A stretch of DNA of 64,000 bases. It comes from Ectobacillus ponti (GTDB taxonomy: Bacteria; Bacillota; Bacilli; Bacillales; Bacillaceae_G). The stretch spans positions 40,953-104,952 of the forward strand of contig NZ_JANCLT010000014.1 in the NCBI RefSeq assembly GCF_024294785.1, read 5' to 3'. How positions within the stretch are numbered: position 1 is the stretch's first letter; every line of letters starts with the position of its first letter. Below the pieces are notes generated by a model. The model made no database searches. It was not told the DNA's origin and was given only the letters and a program-made list of their open reading frames with translations. The position numbers were made by a program, and so were the translations under genes. Shown here piece after piece: positions 8,676 to 16,648 of this stretch.

Positions 8676-8690
8676 TTTCACTTACCGTAA
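8676..8690. promoter_or_regulatory. Copy 1 of a recurring TTTCACNNACCGTAA motif
   Basis: TTTCACTTACCGTAA. The same 15-base pattern, with only the two central bases changing, recurs at 11366 and 16507, each time in an intergenic region shortly after a terminator. It may be an operator or promoter element; nothing more is known from the sequence. Confidence 0.4.
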
Positions 8691-8772
8691 TAAAAGAACC
8701 GTTAGTTTATGCAATTCCTGCAATTGCTATGCAAAGGCATTTGTAAACGAAGTGGTTATGAAGTAATATTAA

Positions 8773-11304
8773 GTGCATGAGTTTATTTTGGAAGGATTGA
8801 GAGAGTTGAAGGGCAAACATACAGTGGAATTATTGGCGCCTGTCGGCAACTGGGAGTGCTTGCGCGCTGCGGTGGCTAACGGGGCGGACTCCGTGTTCTT
8901 TGGAGTGGAAAAATTTAATGCCCGCGTCAGAGCAAAAAACTTCACGATGCAAGAGTTGCCGGAAGTGATGAAATATTTGCACAAGTATAACGTGAAGGGC
9001 TATGTCACGTTTAATATTTTAGTGTTTGAAGATGAAATGGAAGATGCGCGTTCCCTGGTGGAAGCATGCATGGATGCAGGCGTGGATGCCCTGATCGTGC
9101 AGGATATGGGACTTGTGCAGCTGATCCGCGAGATTTCCCCGGACTTCCCGATTCATGGCTCTACACAGATGACCGTCACGTCTCCGGAAGCGGTGGCATT
9201 CTTGGACCCATATGACCTGGAGGTTGTAGTGCTGGGGCGTGAGAACAACTTGAAGCAGATCCAAACCATTGCTGATAAAACAGACACTCCGCTTGAGGTA
9301 TTCGTGCACGGCGCGCTTTGCGTGTCCTATTCGGGCCAGTGTCTGACGTCGGAAGTATTCGGCGGAAGATCGGCAAACCGAGGGGAATGTGCGCAAGCCT
9401 GCCGTCTGCCGTATGACCTGATGGTCGACGGTGAAAGAAAGGAAATGGGCAATATCGCATATGTGTTATCGCCAAAGGACCTGGCGGCCATCGAACTCGT
9501 GCCGGAGCTGATTGAAGCGGGTGTTTCCACCTTTAAGATTGAAGGCCGTTTGAAGTCTCCTGAGTATGTGGCGAACGTGGTGAGCAAGTATCGCAAAGCC
9601 ATTGATGAGTATTTGGCTGGGAGAGAATACACCCCGTCGAAGGAAGAGATACGCGAATTGCAGCAAAGCTTCAGCCGTGGCTTCACCTACGGTTTTTTGC
9701 GGGGAACAAACAATAAAGAACTGCTTGACGGCACCTTCCCGAAAAGCCGGGGCGTATATCTCGGTACTGTGAAACAGGTGATGAAGGATGCGGTCGTGTG
9801 CGAACTGGAAGCACCGCTCAAGCGCGGCGACGGAATTGTGTTTGATGCGGGACGCCCGGAGACAAAGGAAGAGGGCGGACGCGTATATGACCTGCGCAAG
9901 CGCGGACAAAAGGTGGAAGGCGAAGTGCAGCAGGGCATCGTTGAAATCGTGCCGGGCCGCCATGATGTGAATCTGACAAAGGTGCACGTCGGCGATAAGA
10001 TTTGGAAAACAAGCGACCAGGAGCTGGCAAGCCGCCTGCGCAAAACCTTTGAAGCTGAGCAAGCCTACAAGCTGTTCCCGGTGACGATCCAGGCATATGG
10101 CAAGGCAGGCAAGCCGCTTGTATCCGTATGGCGCGATGAAGCAACAGGCAACATGGTGACAATCGAGTCGGAAGAGCTGCTGCAGGAAGCGCAGAAGCGC
10201 CCGTTGACTGCAGAATATCTGTTTGAGCAGTGGGGCCGTTTGGGCGGCACGGTATTTGAACTGGCCAATGTGCAGACTGACTTTGCCGGCGATGTCATTG
10301 TACCTGTCAAGGAATTGAACCGGATGCGCCGGGACGCGGCAGAACAGCTGCTCGCACTGCGTCAGGCGCCGCGGCAATATACGAAGCATGCACCAAAAGC
10401 AGGTGTCCGAAAGCAGCATGCAAAGACAGATGAACCAAATCTCATTGCGCTTTGCCGCACGCTGGAGCAGATTGAAGCAGCCGGAAAAACAGACGTGGAT
10501 TATATCTATGCTGATTTTGAATTTACAACAGATTATCCAAAGGCCGTGAAGCTCGCACATGAGCTCGGCAAGCGCATTGCGCTGGCAACGCCACGCATTC
10601 ACATGCCGGGTGAGAACGGTATCCTGAATGGGATTGTACGTGCCAACCCGGATGCTATTTTGGTAAGAAGTTTAGGGGCCGTGCAGTACTATACAGCACA
10701 GCAGTTGGACATTCCGCTGATTGGAGACTTCTCCTTGAACATTGCCAATCACAAGGCGGTGGATTTGTTCCTGCAGCGCGGGCTGGACCGGGTGACGCCG
10801 TCCTACGATTTGAACATTCAACAGATGATGGATATGCTGGGAATGGCGGACACAGAGAATATGGAACTTGTCATCCACCAGCACCTGCCGATGTTCCATA
10901 CAGAACACTGCGTCTATTGCACGTTCCTCAGCGAAGGCACTGATTTTACAAACTGCGGCCGCCCTTGCGAAGAGCACCGCATTTCCCTGCAGGACCGGAT
11001 CGGCATGTCACACCCTGTGCGCGTGGACGTTGGCTGCCGCAATACCGTATACAATGCGATTGACCAGTCCGGCGCGGAATACCTGCCGCATTTCCTGAAC
11101 CATGGCGTCCGCCATTATCGTGTGGAGTTCCTTGAGGAAAGCGGTGCGAAGGTGCAGGAGGTATTAAAGCTGTATCGCGAGGCGCTGGAAGGCAAGCGGA
11201 CAGGCACGAGCGTATGGCGCGCCCTGAAGGCGACGAACCAGCTCGGCGTGACACGCGGGCAGCTGACGAAGGAAAATCATTTGGAAAAGAAATTTGTCAA
11301 ATAA
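8773..11304 (+). CDS. Large U32-peptidase family protein (RlhA/YdcP-like)
   Basis: 843 aa. Residues about 15-350 form the U32 domain: ELLAPVGNWECLRAAVANGADSV, then the Cys-rich block HGALCVSYSGQC, RGECAQACR typical of U32 proteins; the middle resembles DUF3656, and a second barrel-like region with EHCVYC and NCGRPC follows toward the C-terminus. Family knowledge: U32 proteins such as RlhA and TrhP hydroxylate RNA cytidine or uridine rather than cleave protein, and the clustered Cys residues suggest a metal or Fe-S centre. The start is uncertain: GTG 8773 has no clear ribosome binding site, while a TTG a few codons in follows AAGGATTGAGAG. Terminator at 11312. Confidence 0.88.
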   Translation: MHEFILEGLRELKGKHTVELLAPVGNWECLRAAVANGADSVFFGVEKFNARVRAKNFTMQELPEVMKYLHKYNVKGYVTFNILVFEDEMEDARSLVEACMDAGVDALIVQDMGLVQLIREISPDFPIHGSTQMTVTSPEAVAFLDPYDLEVVVLGRENNLKQIQTIADKTDTPLEVFVHGALCVSYSGQCLTSEVFGGRSANRGECAQACRLPYDLMVDGERKEMGNIAYVLSPKDLAAIELVPELIEAGVSTFKIEGRLKSPEYVANVVSKYRKAIDEYLAGREYTPSKEEIRELQQSFSRGFTYGFLRGTNNKELLDGTFPKSRGVYLGTVKQVMKDAVVCELEAPLKRGDGIVFDAGRPETKEEGGRVYDLRKRGQKVEGEVQQGIVEIVPGRHDVNLTKVHVGDKIWKTSDQELASRLRKTFEAEQAYKLFPVTIQAYGKAGKPLVSVWRDEATGNMVTIESEELLQEAQKRPLTAEYLFEQWGRLGGTVFELANVQTDFAGDVIVPVKELNRMRRDAAEQLLALRQAPRQYTKHAPKAGVRKQHAKTDEPNLIALCRTLEQIEAAGKTDVDYIYADFEFTTDYPKAVKLAHELGKRIALATPRIHMPGENGILNGIVRANPDAILVRSLGAVQYYTAQQLDIPLIGDFSLNIANHKAVDLFLQRGLDRVTPSYDLNIQQMMDMLGMADTENMELVIHQHLPMFHTEHCVYCTFLSEGTDFTNCGRPCEEHRISLQDRIGMSHPVRVDVGCRNTVYNAIDQSGAEYLPHFLNHGVRHYRVEFLEESGAKVQEVLKLYREALEGKRTGTSVWRALKATNQLGVTRGQLTKENHLEKKFVK

Positions 11305-11311
11305 ATTGCTG

Positions 11312-11342
11312 AAAGCCACATCCCTTAGGGTGTGGCTTTTCC
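11312..11342 (+). terminator. Rho-independent terminator
   Basis: AAAGCCACA-TCCCTTAGGG-TGTGGCTTTT. Confidence 0.75.
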
Positions 11343-11661
11343 GTATTGCTTCAGACGAATTTATGTTTCACGTACCGTAACGAAAAAATCGTGTATTATG
11401 TGGGCTGGCTGTATTTTTTATGAATGGTTATTTATCTGAACGAAGCGGTCTGAATGCGCCACGTTCCACATAGGAATACATGGTCAGTAAAGCCTGCCGT
11501 ATCAGTGTAATGCTCCTTAATTTGCAACTCAGACTCATGATACAATAAGCCGTCTAACACATTTTAGGGTATATTTTATTCTGACAAATCATTCAGTTCG
11601 TTGTGTCAAAAACAGGCAGTTTAGCTGAACAATCGTCATTATTTTCTTTTAACAATCGGCC
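11343..11661. other. AT-rich intergenic stretch with no intact gene
   Basis: Contains the second copy of the TTTCACNNACCGTAA motif and otherwise no open frame or ribosome binding site. In the frame of the following epimerase fragment a TAA stop lies only four codons upstream of its ATG and nothing Rossmann-like is encoded, so the missing 5' part of that gene is not here. Confidence 0.6.
11366..11380. promoter_or_regulatory. Copy 2 of the TTTCACNNACCGTAA motif
   Basis: TTTCACGTACCGTAA, 24 bases after the U32-gene terminator. Confidence 0.4.
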
Positions 11662-12474
11662 ATGAAAGATTGTAATTACGTATTAAGCGTGGCATCGCCT
11701 GTCTTTTTTGAAATACCAAAAAATGAAAATGAAGCGATGCTCCCCGCAGTGGAGGGAATCATTCGTGTGCTAAAAGCTGCCCGAAATGCAAATGTGAAAC
11801 GTGTTGTCATGACTTCCAATTTCGGTGCGGTTGGATTTAGCAAAAAAGATTCGAATCATGTAACAACGGAGGCAGATTGGACAGACCCAAATGAAAAAGG
11901 GTTATCGGTTTATGAAAAATCAAAACTATTGGCGGAACGCGCCGCTTGGGATTTCATTCAGAGAGAAGGCGGCAATCTGGAATTTACAACCATCAACCCT
12001 GTTGCTATTTTGGGATCTTCTTTAAGTGCTCACATCTCAGGGAGTTTTGGGATTTTACAACATTTATTAGACGGCACTATGAAAGCTGTTCCCAATGTTT
12101 CTTTAAATATTGTTGATGTTCGGGACGTGGCTGATCTACACATTCGTGCAATGACAAATCCTAATGCAAATGGACAACGCTTCATAGCATCGGCAGATGG
12201 TCAAATATCAATGCCTGAAATAGCAGCATTGCTAAAAAATAAACAACCTGACATAGCGAAAAAAGTATCTACAAAAACTTTGCCTAGTTGGGTCATTTAT
12301 TTAGCAGCCTTATTTAATAAACAAGCAAAAGAGGCATCTCTATTGTTAAGGATGAACCGCAATGTGAGTAATACAAAAGCAAAAAAAGTTTTGGGTGGGG
12401 AACCAATTGCAAATAACGAAGAAGCTATTCTTGATTCGTTAAATAGCATGATTAAATTTGGGATTATAAAATGA
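11662..12474 (+). pseudogene. 5'-truncated NAD-dependent epimerase / dihydroflavonol-reductase-like gene
   Basis: 270 codons that begin at CNYVLSVASPVF, which in intact extended SDR proteins lies roughly 65 residues in. The N-terminal GxxGxxG nucleotide-binding loop is therefore absent. The catalytic region is present (TSNFGAVG, then YEKSKLLAE with the Tyr-x3-Lys pair) and the C-terminal substrate part is complete. There is no ribosome binding site before the ATG. Codon use is visibly AT-richer than in the neighbours, and an IS231-like remnant follows, which together suggest an acquired and then damaged gene. Unlikely to be functional because it cannot bind NAD(P). Confidence 0.75.
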
Positions 12475-12565
12475 GAAGATCCGGGGAGATGAACTCAGAG
12501 AGGCGAAACTCCACGGCGTGGCTTACCAAGGTTTTGCTTATTTTGTTCTGTATGGGGTTCCGCCA

Positions 12566-12674
12566 CATAGCTATCAACTTAACAGAAATACAATGCTCCA
12601 AAACGATAAAATCGAGTAAATTGTCCTAAATCTTCGTTTTGGGGTGGTTCCAAATTGTTAACTTGATGGGCATG
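12566..12674. mobile_element. IS231-like (IS4 family) foldback remnant, MITE-sized
   Basis: Imperfect terminal inverted repeats of 18 bases (14 match): left CATAGCTATCAACTTAAC, right GTTAACTTGATGGGCATG. The right end read inward resembles the IS231 end CATGCCCATCAACTTAAG as I recall it. A second inner pair CCAAAACGA (12598) / TCGTTTTGG (12634) makes the 109-bp unit fold back on itself. There is no transposase inside, so it would depend on one elsewhere. No target duplication was found. Confidence 0.55.
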
Positions 12675-12729
12675 CGTCAGGACCTCGAAAAGAGAAAACA
12701 AAAACCGAAAAATTAAAGATTTAACAATA

Positions 12730-12764
12730 AACAAGCCGTTTCCTTATGGAAATGGCTTGTTTTA
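12730..12764 (+). terminator. Rho-independent terminator
   Basis: ACAAGCCGTTTCC-TTAT-GGAAATGGCTTGT with one mismatch, then TTTTAT. It may end the epimerase-region transcript. Confidence 0.75.
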
Positions 12765-12921
12765 TAAAAGGCTTGTGAATAGACTCACTTCAACTAAATA
12801 GTGCGTTAGTTGAAGTTGAAGAATACACCAACATTATGACGACCAGAATTCCTGGTACAATGGTCATTTTTTGTTAACGTACGATTTTTTCCGTTTCGTG
12901 ATGTGGCCCCTATTATTTCCT

Positions 12922-13758
12922 CTACTTCAGACGACTCAGCACAAGCCGCTCCCACCAGGACCAAGGGAGCAGCGCTTTCGCGAACAGGAACAATTGCAGT
13001 CCGCTTCCAATCGGGTTGCGTAAGGATGTGCGCTTTGCTGTTGCCAAATCGGCAATCTTCAGTGCGACCTCGAGCGGGTTGCCGAAGGAAGAGCGGCCGC
13101 GGTCAAGATGGGCCTCGATCTTGTTCATAGATTCATAGTAGGGAGAAGCAGGCTGCAGGGAAGCGGCAGCCACCTGTTTGCCGGATGTCCAAATGTTCGT
13201 TTGGTAGGATCCAGGCTCCACAAGAGCAACCTGAACACCAAACGGCTTGACCTCCAGCCGCAGGCACTCGCTCCAGCCCTCCAATGCATGCTTGGAGGCA
13301 ACATAAGGGGAAAGACCGGGAAAGCCGGTTAATCCGCTGATGCTGCTGACATTCACAATGGTGCCGCTCCGCTGCCGCCGCATGAAGGGGAGAACAGCTT
13401 GCGTCATTGCAATCACACCAAATACATTCGTCTCAAATTGCTGGCGGTATTCGGCGAGCATAACTTCTTCTGCAAATCCGCCAACGGCGTAGCCGGCGTT
13501 ATTCACCAGCACATCCACCCGGCCCAACTCCGGCAGAATAGAGGAAAAGCGGGCAACAGATTCTTCTTCGGTAACATCCAGCTGTTCTACCTGAAGCAGC
13601 AGCTGCACACCGGCGGCAGCTGCCGCCGCCATCAAATGATCCTGCTTGGCAGGCGCGCGCATGGCGGCGACTACATGAAAGCCGCGCTTTGCAAGCTCTA
13701 CGGCAGTCAGCAGGCCAAATCCGCTGTTGGCACCCGTGACAATGGCGACTTTTGTCAT
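12922..13758 (-). CDS. Short-chain dehydrogenase/reductase (classical SDR)
   Basis: 278 aa from ATG 13758, preceded by AGGAGG. Motifs in order: cofactor loop TGANSGFG (residue 8), NNAGYA (about 85), catalytic Ser in SSISG (about 138), YVASK (Tyr-x3-Lys, about 151), VEPGSY (about 183). Should be an NAD(P)-dependent oxidoreductase with unknown substrate. The C-terminal tail (LFLFAKALLPWSWWERLVL) is hydrophobic and may touch the membrane, as in SDRs acting on lipids. Probably co-transcribed with the DUF1836 gene 13 bases upstream. Confidence 0.9.
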   Translation of the reverse strand: MTKVAIVTGANSGFGLLTAVELAKRGFHVVAAMRAPAKQDHLMAAAAAAGVQLLLQVEQLDVTEEESVARFSSILPELGRVDVLVNNAGYAVGGFAEEVMLAEYRQQFETNVFGVIAMTQAVLPFMRRQRSGTIVNVSSISGLTGFPGLSPYVASKHALEGWSECLRLEVKPFGVQVALVEPGSYQTNIWTSGKQVAAASLQPASPYYESMNKIEAHLDRGRSSFGNPLEVALKIADLATAKRTSLRNPIGSGLQLFLFAKALLPWSWWERLVLSRLK

Positions 13759-13771
13759 ATATGCCTCCTTA

Positions 13772-14530
13772 TTACACATGCAGATTTTGCAGGAACAAGG
13801 TTGCAGAAACGTAGCGGCGCGCCAGCATCTGGAAGTAGGAGGTATGGACGGAAAGCGCGGCAATGATGATCGCGTTGCGGATGGCTTCCCGTTGGTCGTC
13901 GTTGGCTTCCGTGAAGGTTGCCGCAAGCTCTGCCGCTTTTGCTTTTACAACCGTTTCAATGGACTGGACTGTATCTGCCTGTGTAATATAAGCCGGGCCG
14001 TTTTGATTTACTTCCTCAAACAGGAAGGAATAACAAGCGTACAGCCGGACCGGGCTGATCAAATCATCGTGGGTTGTCGATGGGTCATTGACGATCAGCT
14101 GCAGCAGCTTGCGGATGGATTCAAAATCCAGCGCTGTTTTCAAATCCTCCACCATAAATAAGAGAGCGGTTTGCTCAATGGAGTATTTCTTGCCGCGCTG
14201 CGGGGAGCCGATGATATCTTTAATATCGCGTTTGACCCAATTTTGCACGGCTGTGACGGAAAATGCGGTGTTCTCAACCTGGTTGCCGAGCGCCACAATC
14301 TCATTTAAAGAGAAGCCCATATCTGTATGCGTGGATTTCATAATCTTTTCAAAAATCGGCGGAAGAGCAGTTGCCGTTAAAGCGGCTGCTGTTTCTCCGC
14401 TCGCAACATCCGCATGATGCTGCTTCATCCATGCTCCCTGTAAAACGGCCAACGGCTTTTTATCGCTCCAGCCCTTCAGTGAGAGCAGCAGGTCTGCCAT
14501 CTCTTTTCGAGTTAATTGAAAGGTTTGCAT
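13772..14530 (-). CDS. DUF1836 family protein, MerR-like helix-turn-helix
   Basis: 252 aa. The central block NEIVALGNQVENTAFSVTAVQNWVKRDIKDIIGSPQRGKKYSIEQTALLFMVEDLK is characteristic: an HTH with VQNWVKR as recognition region, typical of DUF1836. Likely a DNA-binding regulator, role unknown. The start at 14530 follows GGTGAAGGC; an in-frame ATG at 14545 has no ribosome binding site. It heads a two-gene unit with the SDR, which may be its target or partner (inference). Confidence 0.78.
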   Translation of the reverse strand: MQTFQLTRKEMADLLLSLKGWSDKKPLAVLQGAWMKQHHADVASGETAAALTATALPPIFEKIMKSTHTDMGFSLNEIVALGNQVENTAFSVTAVQNWVKRDIKDIIGSPQRGKKYSIEQTALLFMVEDLKTALDFESIRKLLQLIVNDPSTTHDDLISPVRLYACYSFLFEEVNQNGPAYITQADTVQSIETVVKAKAAELAATFTEANDDQREAIRNAIIIAALSVHTSYFQMLARRYVSATLFLQNLHV

Positions 14531-14738
14531 GCCTTCACCATCCATTTGAGTTCTAATGAACCTATCATATGTTGCTCTTCGGAGAAAGTCAATGCGCCGT
14601 TGTATGCCGGCAACATTTTTCTTGCTTTTTCAAAATTTAGTTCATATAATAAGTTCAAGAGAACCTACTATTAGATTGGATAGAATGATAGCTTTAGTGG
14701 GGACAAATCTATGAACTTACAGTGAAGAGGGGAACAGC

Positions 14739-15158
14739 ATGTTGAAAAAATGGGTGGCTTTTGTCACAGCGCTAACTTTTATGTTTACTGCCTTCAGCTT
14801 GGCGGCCGATGTGGATGCGAAAGGATACAAATCAGGGCGCAAGTCTTTCAGTCCAAGCTCTGGCCAGACCGTAAATAAACAGCAGGATTCCACTGTACAG
14901 GCAAAGAAGACAGCACCGGAATCAAAGCCTGCGGTGCAGCCGGCTAAGAAAAAAAGCAGTGCCGGCAGCTTCTTTAAAGGCCTTCTGTTGGGCGGCTTGC
15001 TGATGGGACTGTTCACCGGCTTCGGCCCGCTGGCGCCAATCTTGGCGTTTGTGTGCAACACCCTGCTTCTCATCGGGATTGTCATGATGGGACGGGCTGT
15101 GTACAAGCATTACAAGCACAAAAAGAAGCGGGAGCGTGAAACGGCATGGAGAGCATAA
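14739..15158 (+). CDS. Small exported Tim44-like membrane protein
   Basis: 139 aa: signal peptide (residues 1-27, ending near DVDAKG), a Ser/Lys/Gln-rich linker containing GYKSGRKSFSPSSGQT, then a Gly/Leu-rich block (KGLLLGGLLMGLFTGFG) and a membrane helix before a basic tail. This layout matches the short Bacillus proteins annotated as putative Tim44-type lipid-binding transport proteins. Function unproven. GAAGAGGGGA precedes the ATG. It overlaps or abuts the next gene, suggesting one transcript. Confidence 0.7.
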   Translation: MLKKWVAFVTALTFMFTAFSLAADVDAKGYKSGRKSFSPSSGQTVNKQQDSTVQAKKTAPESKPAVQPAKKKSSAGSFFKGLLLGGLLMGLFTGFGPLAPILAFVCNTLLLIGIVMMGRAVYKHYKHKKKRERETAWRA

Positions 15159-15160
15159 AA

Positions 15161-15445
15161 ATGACAGAGCAGCAAATTGTCAATGCGATTTGCCTATATA
15201 TAGCTGGCAAGCGGCAGGTTTCGCCGTATGAGGTGGCAGTCGAGCTGATGTATGATGACGAGTATGGCTACTCAGCGGAAGTGTTCGCCGGAGAACGCAG
15301 GCAAATTCTCGTGCAGGCAAACATGATGGAGGCGCTGCGTATGTGGATTGATCAAGAATGGGGCAAAGATCCGTTCGCAGCCCGGTTGCAGCTGCATGTG
15401 GATGAAGAAGAAGGAATCGTGGCATTTGCCCGTTTTGGCGGATAA
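15161..15445 (+). CDS. DUF2653 (YxcD-like) family protein
   Basis: 94 aa from ATG 15161, which has GGAGAG 7 nt upstream; the in-frame ATG at 15146 would overlap the previous gene. The family signature VAVELMYDDEYGYSAEVF is present. Soluble, cytosolic, function unknown. Followed by a strong terminator, so it closes a two-gene unit with the Tim44-like gene. Confidence 0.75.
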   Translation: MTEQQIVNAICLYIAGKRQVSPYEVAVELMYDDEYGYSAEVFAGERRQILVQANMMEALRMWIDQEWGKDPFAARLQLHVDEEEGIVAFARFGG

Positions 15446-15452
15446 GGGAGGA

Positions 15453-15477
15453 GGAGCGTGTATGCGCTCCTTTTTTT
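15453..15477 (+). terminator. Rho-independent terminator
   Basis: GGAGCG-TGTATG-CGCTCC followed by TTTTTTT. Confidence 0.8.
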
Positions 15478-15546
15478 GGTATTTGTCGGCACAACCTTTA
15501 TAATGAGGAGCAGGAGCACGATTTCAGACAGAGGAGTGGAAGTGTT

Positions 15547-16425
15547 GTGAAGCGAAAAACCATGACCTTGCTGGCGCTTTTGGCGCTTTGCATCGGCACG
15601 GCCGTCTGGATGCTGCGCGGACAGGAAGAAGTGAAATCCGTGAATCAAGCTGTTCACTATGTGAAGCAGGAAGACCTTGCTTACGGCAGGGCATCAGGCA
15701 AGCAAAAGCTGGACTTGTACCTGCCGGAGAAGCGGACAGAACGAATGCCTGTGGTCATTCATCTGCACGGTGGCGGCTGGGGCGGCGGCAGCAAGCAGAA
15801 TGTGTCTGCCAAGCCGGCGTTCTTTACCGGAAACGGGTATGTTTTTATTTCGGCAAACTATAGGCTGCATCCCGATGCCTCCTATGAAGAGATGGTGCAG
15901 GACGCGGCAACTGTCATCAAGTGGGTGTATGAAAACGCCGACCAATATGGCATGGACCAGACACGCATCAATATGATGGGGCATTCAGCCGGCGGACATT
16001 TGGCCGGACTTCTCGCGGCGAATCCCGTATATCTGCAGCAGGCTGGGCTGCCGGCAGATGCCATTCATTCGCTTGTTGTCCTGGACGGGCCCTTGGACCT
16101 TGTGTCCTTTGTGCGGATGCTGCCTACATACAAGGAGGTCTTTGGCGATAAGGAAGCAGATTTGAAGCAGGCATCGCCAATTACGTATTTGCGCAGCAAT
16201 GCCCAAAGGGCACCGATATTCATTGCCACACGCCGGAAAAATCCGGTCTACCAGCAGCTGGCGGAAACCGCCCAAAAACAAGGAAACGAAATTGACGTAT
16301 ATGATAAGATCGGATCGTTGTCCCACAGTGAGGTAAATACACTTTTAGGAGACAATGCGGCGTCGAGAGAAGCGAAAGAAATGTCAAAAGCGGTGCTGGC
16401 CTTCCTGAATCAGCACAACCGCTGA
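15547..16425 (+). CDS. Alpha/beta hydrolase, membrane-anchored or exported esterase
   Basis: 292 aa, GTG start with GAGGAG upstream. An N-terminal hydrophobic segment (residues 5-20) is followed directly by the enzyme. It has the oxyanion-hole motif HLHGGGWGGG (about residue 74), the nucleophile elbow GHSAGGH (about residue 143), a candidate Asp and the late His in LSHSEVN (about residue 260). This is the BD-FAE/hormone-sensitive-lipase-like esterase layout. It probably hydrolyses small esters or peptides outside the membrane. It is a single gene with its own terminator. Confidence 0.87.
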   Translation: MKRKTMTLLALLALCIGTAVWMLRGQEEVKSVNQAVHYVKQEDLAYGRASGKQKLDLYLPEKRTERMPVVIHLHGGGWGGGSKQNVSAKPAFFTGNGYVFISANYRLHPDASYEEMVQDAATVIKWVYENADQYGMDQTRINMMGHSAGGHLAGLLAANPVYLQQAGLPADAIHSLVVLDGPLDLVSFVRMLPTYKEVFGDKEADLKQASPITYLRSNAQRAPIFIATRRKNPVYQQLAETAQKQGNEIDVYDKIGSLSHSEVNTLLGDNAASREAKEMSKAVLAFLNQHNR

Positions 16426-16457
16426 GCAATCTCATCTGGTCTATAGGTTCTGTAGAT

Positions 16458-16490
16458 AAAAAAACGGCATGCGTCATACGCCGTTTTTTA
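16458..16490 (+). terminator. Rho-independent terminator
   Basis: AAAAAACGGC / GCCGTTTTTT stem with an 11-nt loop. Confidence 0.7.
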
Positions 16491-16506
16491 TCACATAAAC
16501 ACTTAA

Positions 16507-16521
16507 TTTCACTCACCGTAA
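16507..16521. promoter_or_regulatory. Copy 3 of the TTTCACNNACCGTAA motif
   Basis: TTTCACTCACCGTAA, 128 bases upstream of the lysine-type operon start. Confidence 0.4.
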
Positions 16522-16648
16522 ATAAATTTTTTGAAAACACAAACTAAAACAAGGAAGAATTTGTTGCTAAAAAAAGGAAGTTTGTACTCCCGAACGAATA
16601 TAAGCAATATCCTTTACTATACACCTTTTATAGGAAAGGGGAATCCAT

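Larger units (their letters stand above)
12475..12921. other. Intergenic stretch with IS remnant and terminator, no gene
   Basis: Holds the IS231-like foldback element (12566-12674), a strong terminator (12730-12764), and a second weaker hairpin around 12842-12866 (ACCAG-AATTC-CTGGT, alternatively GACCA/TGGTC followed by T6). No credible coding sequence. Confidence 0.6.

Noticed and set aside
12471-12632. Frame starting MRRSGEMNSERRNSTAW after the epimerase fragment
   Set aside because: No ribosome binding site, crosses the foldback element, no recognisable domain; probably chance.
16551-16569. Sigma-54 (-12/-24) promoter for the yod-type operon
   Set aside because: AAGGAAGAATTTGTTGCTA has GG and GC elements but 11 instead of 10 bases between them and lacks the TGGCAC core, so it is not called.
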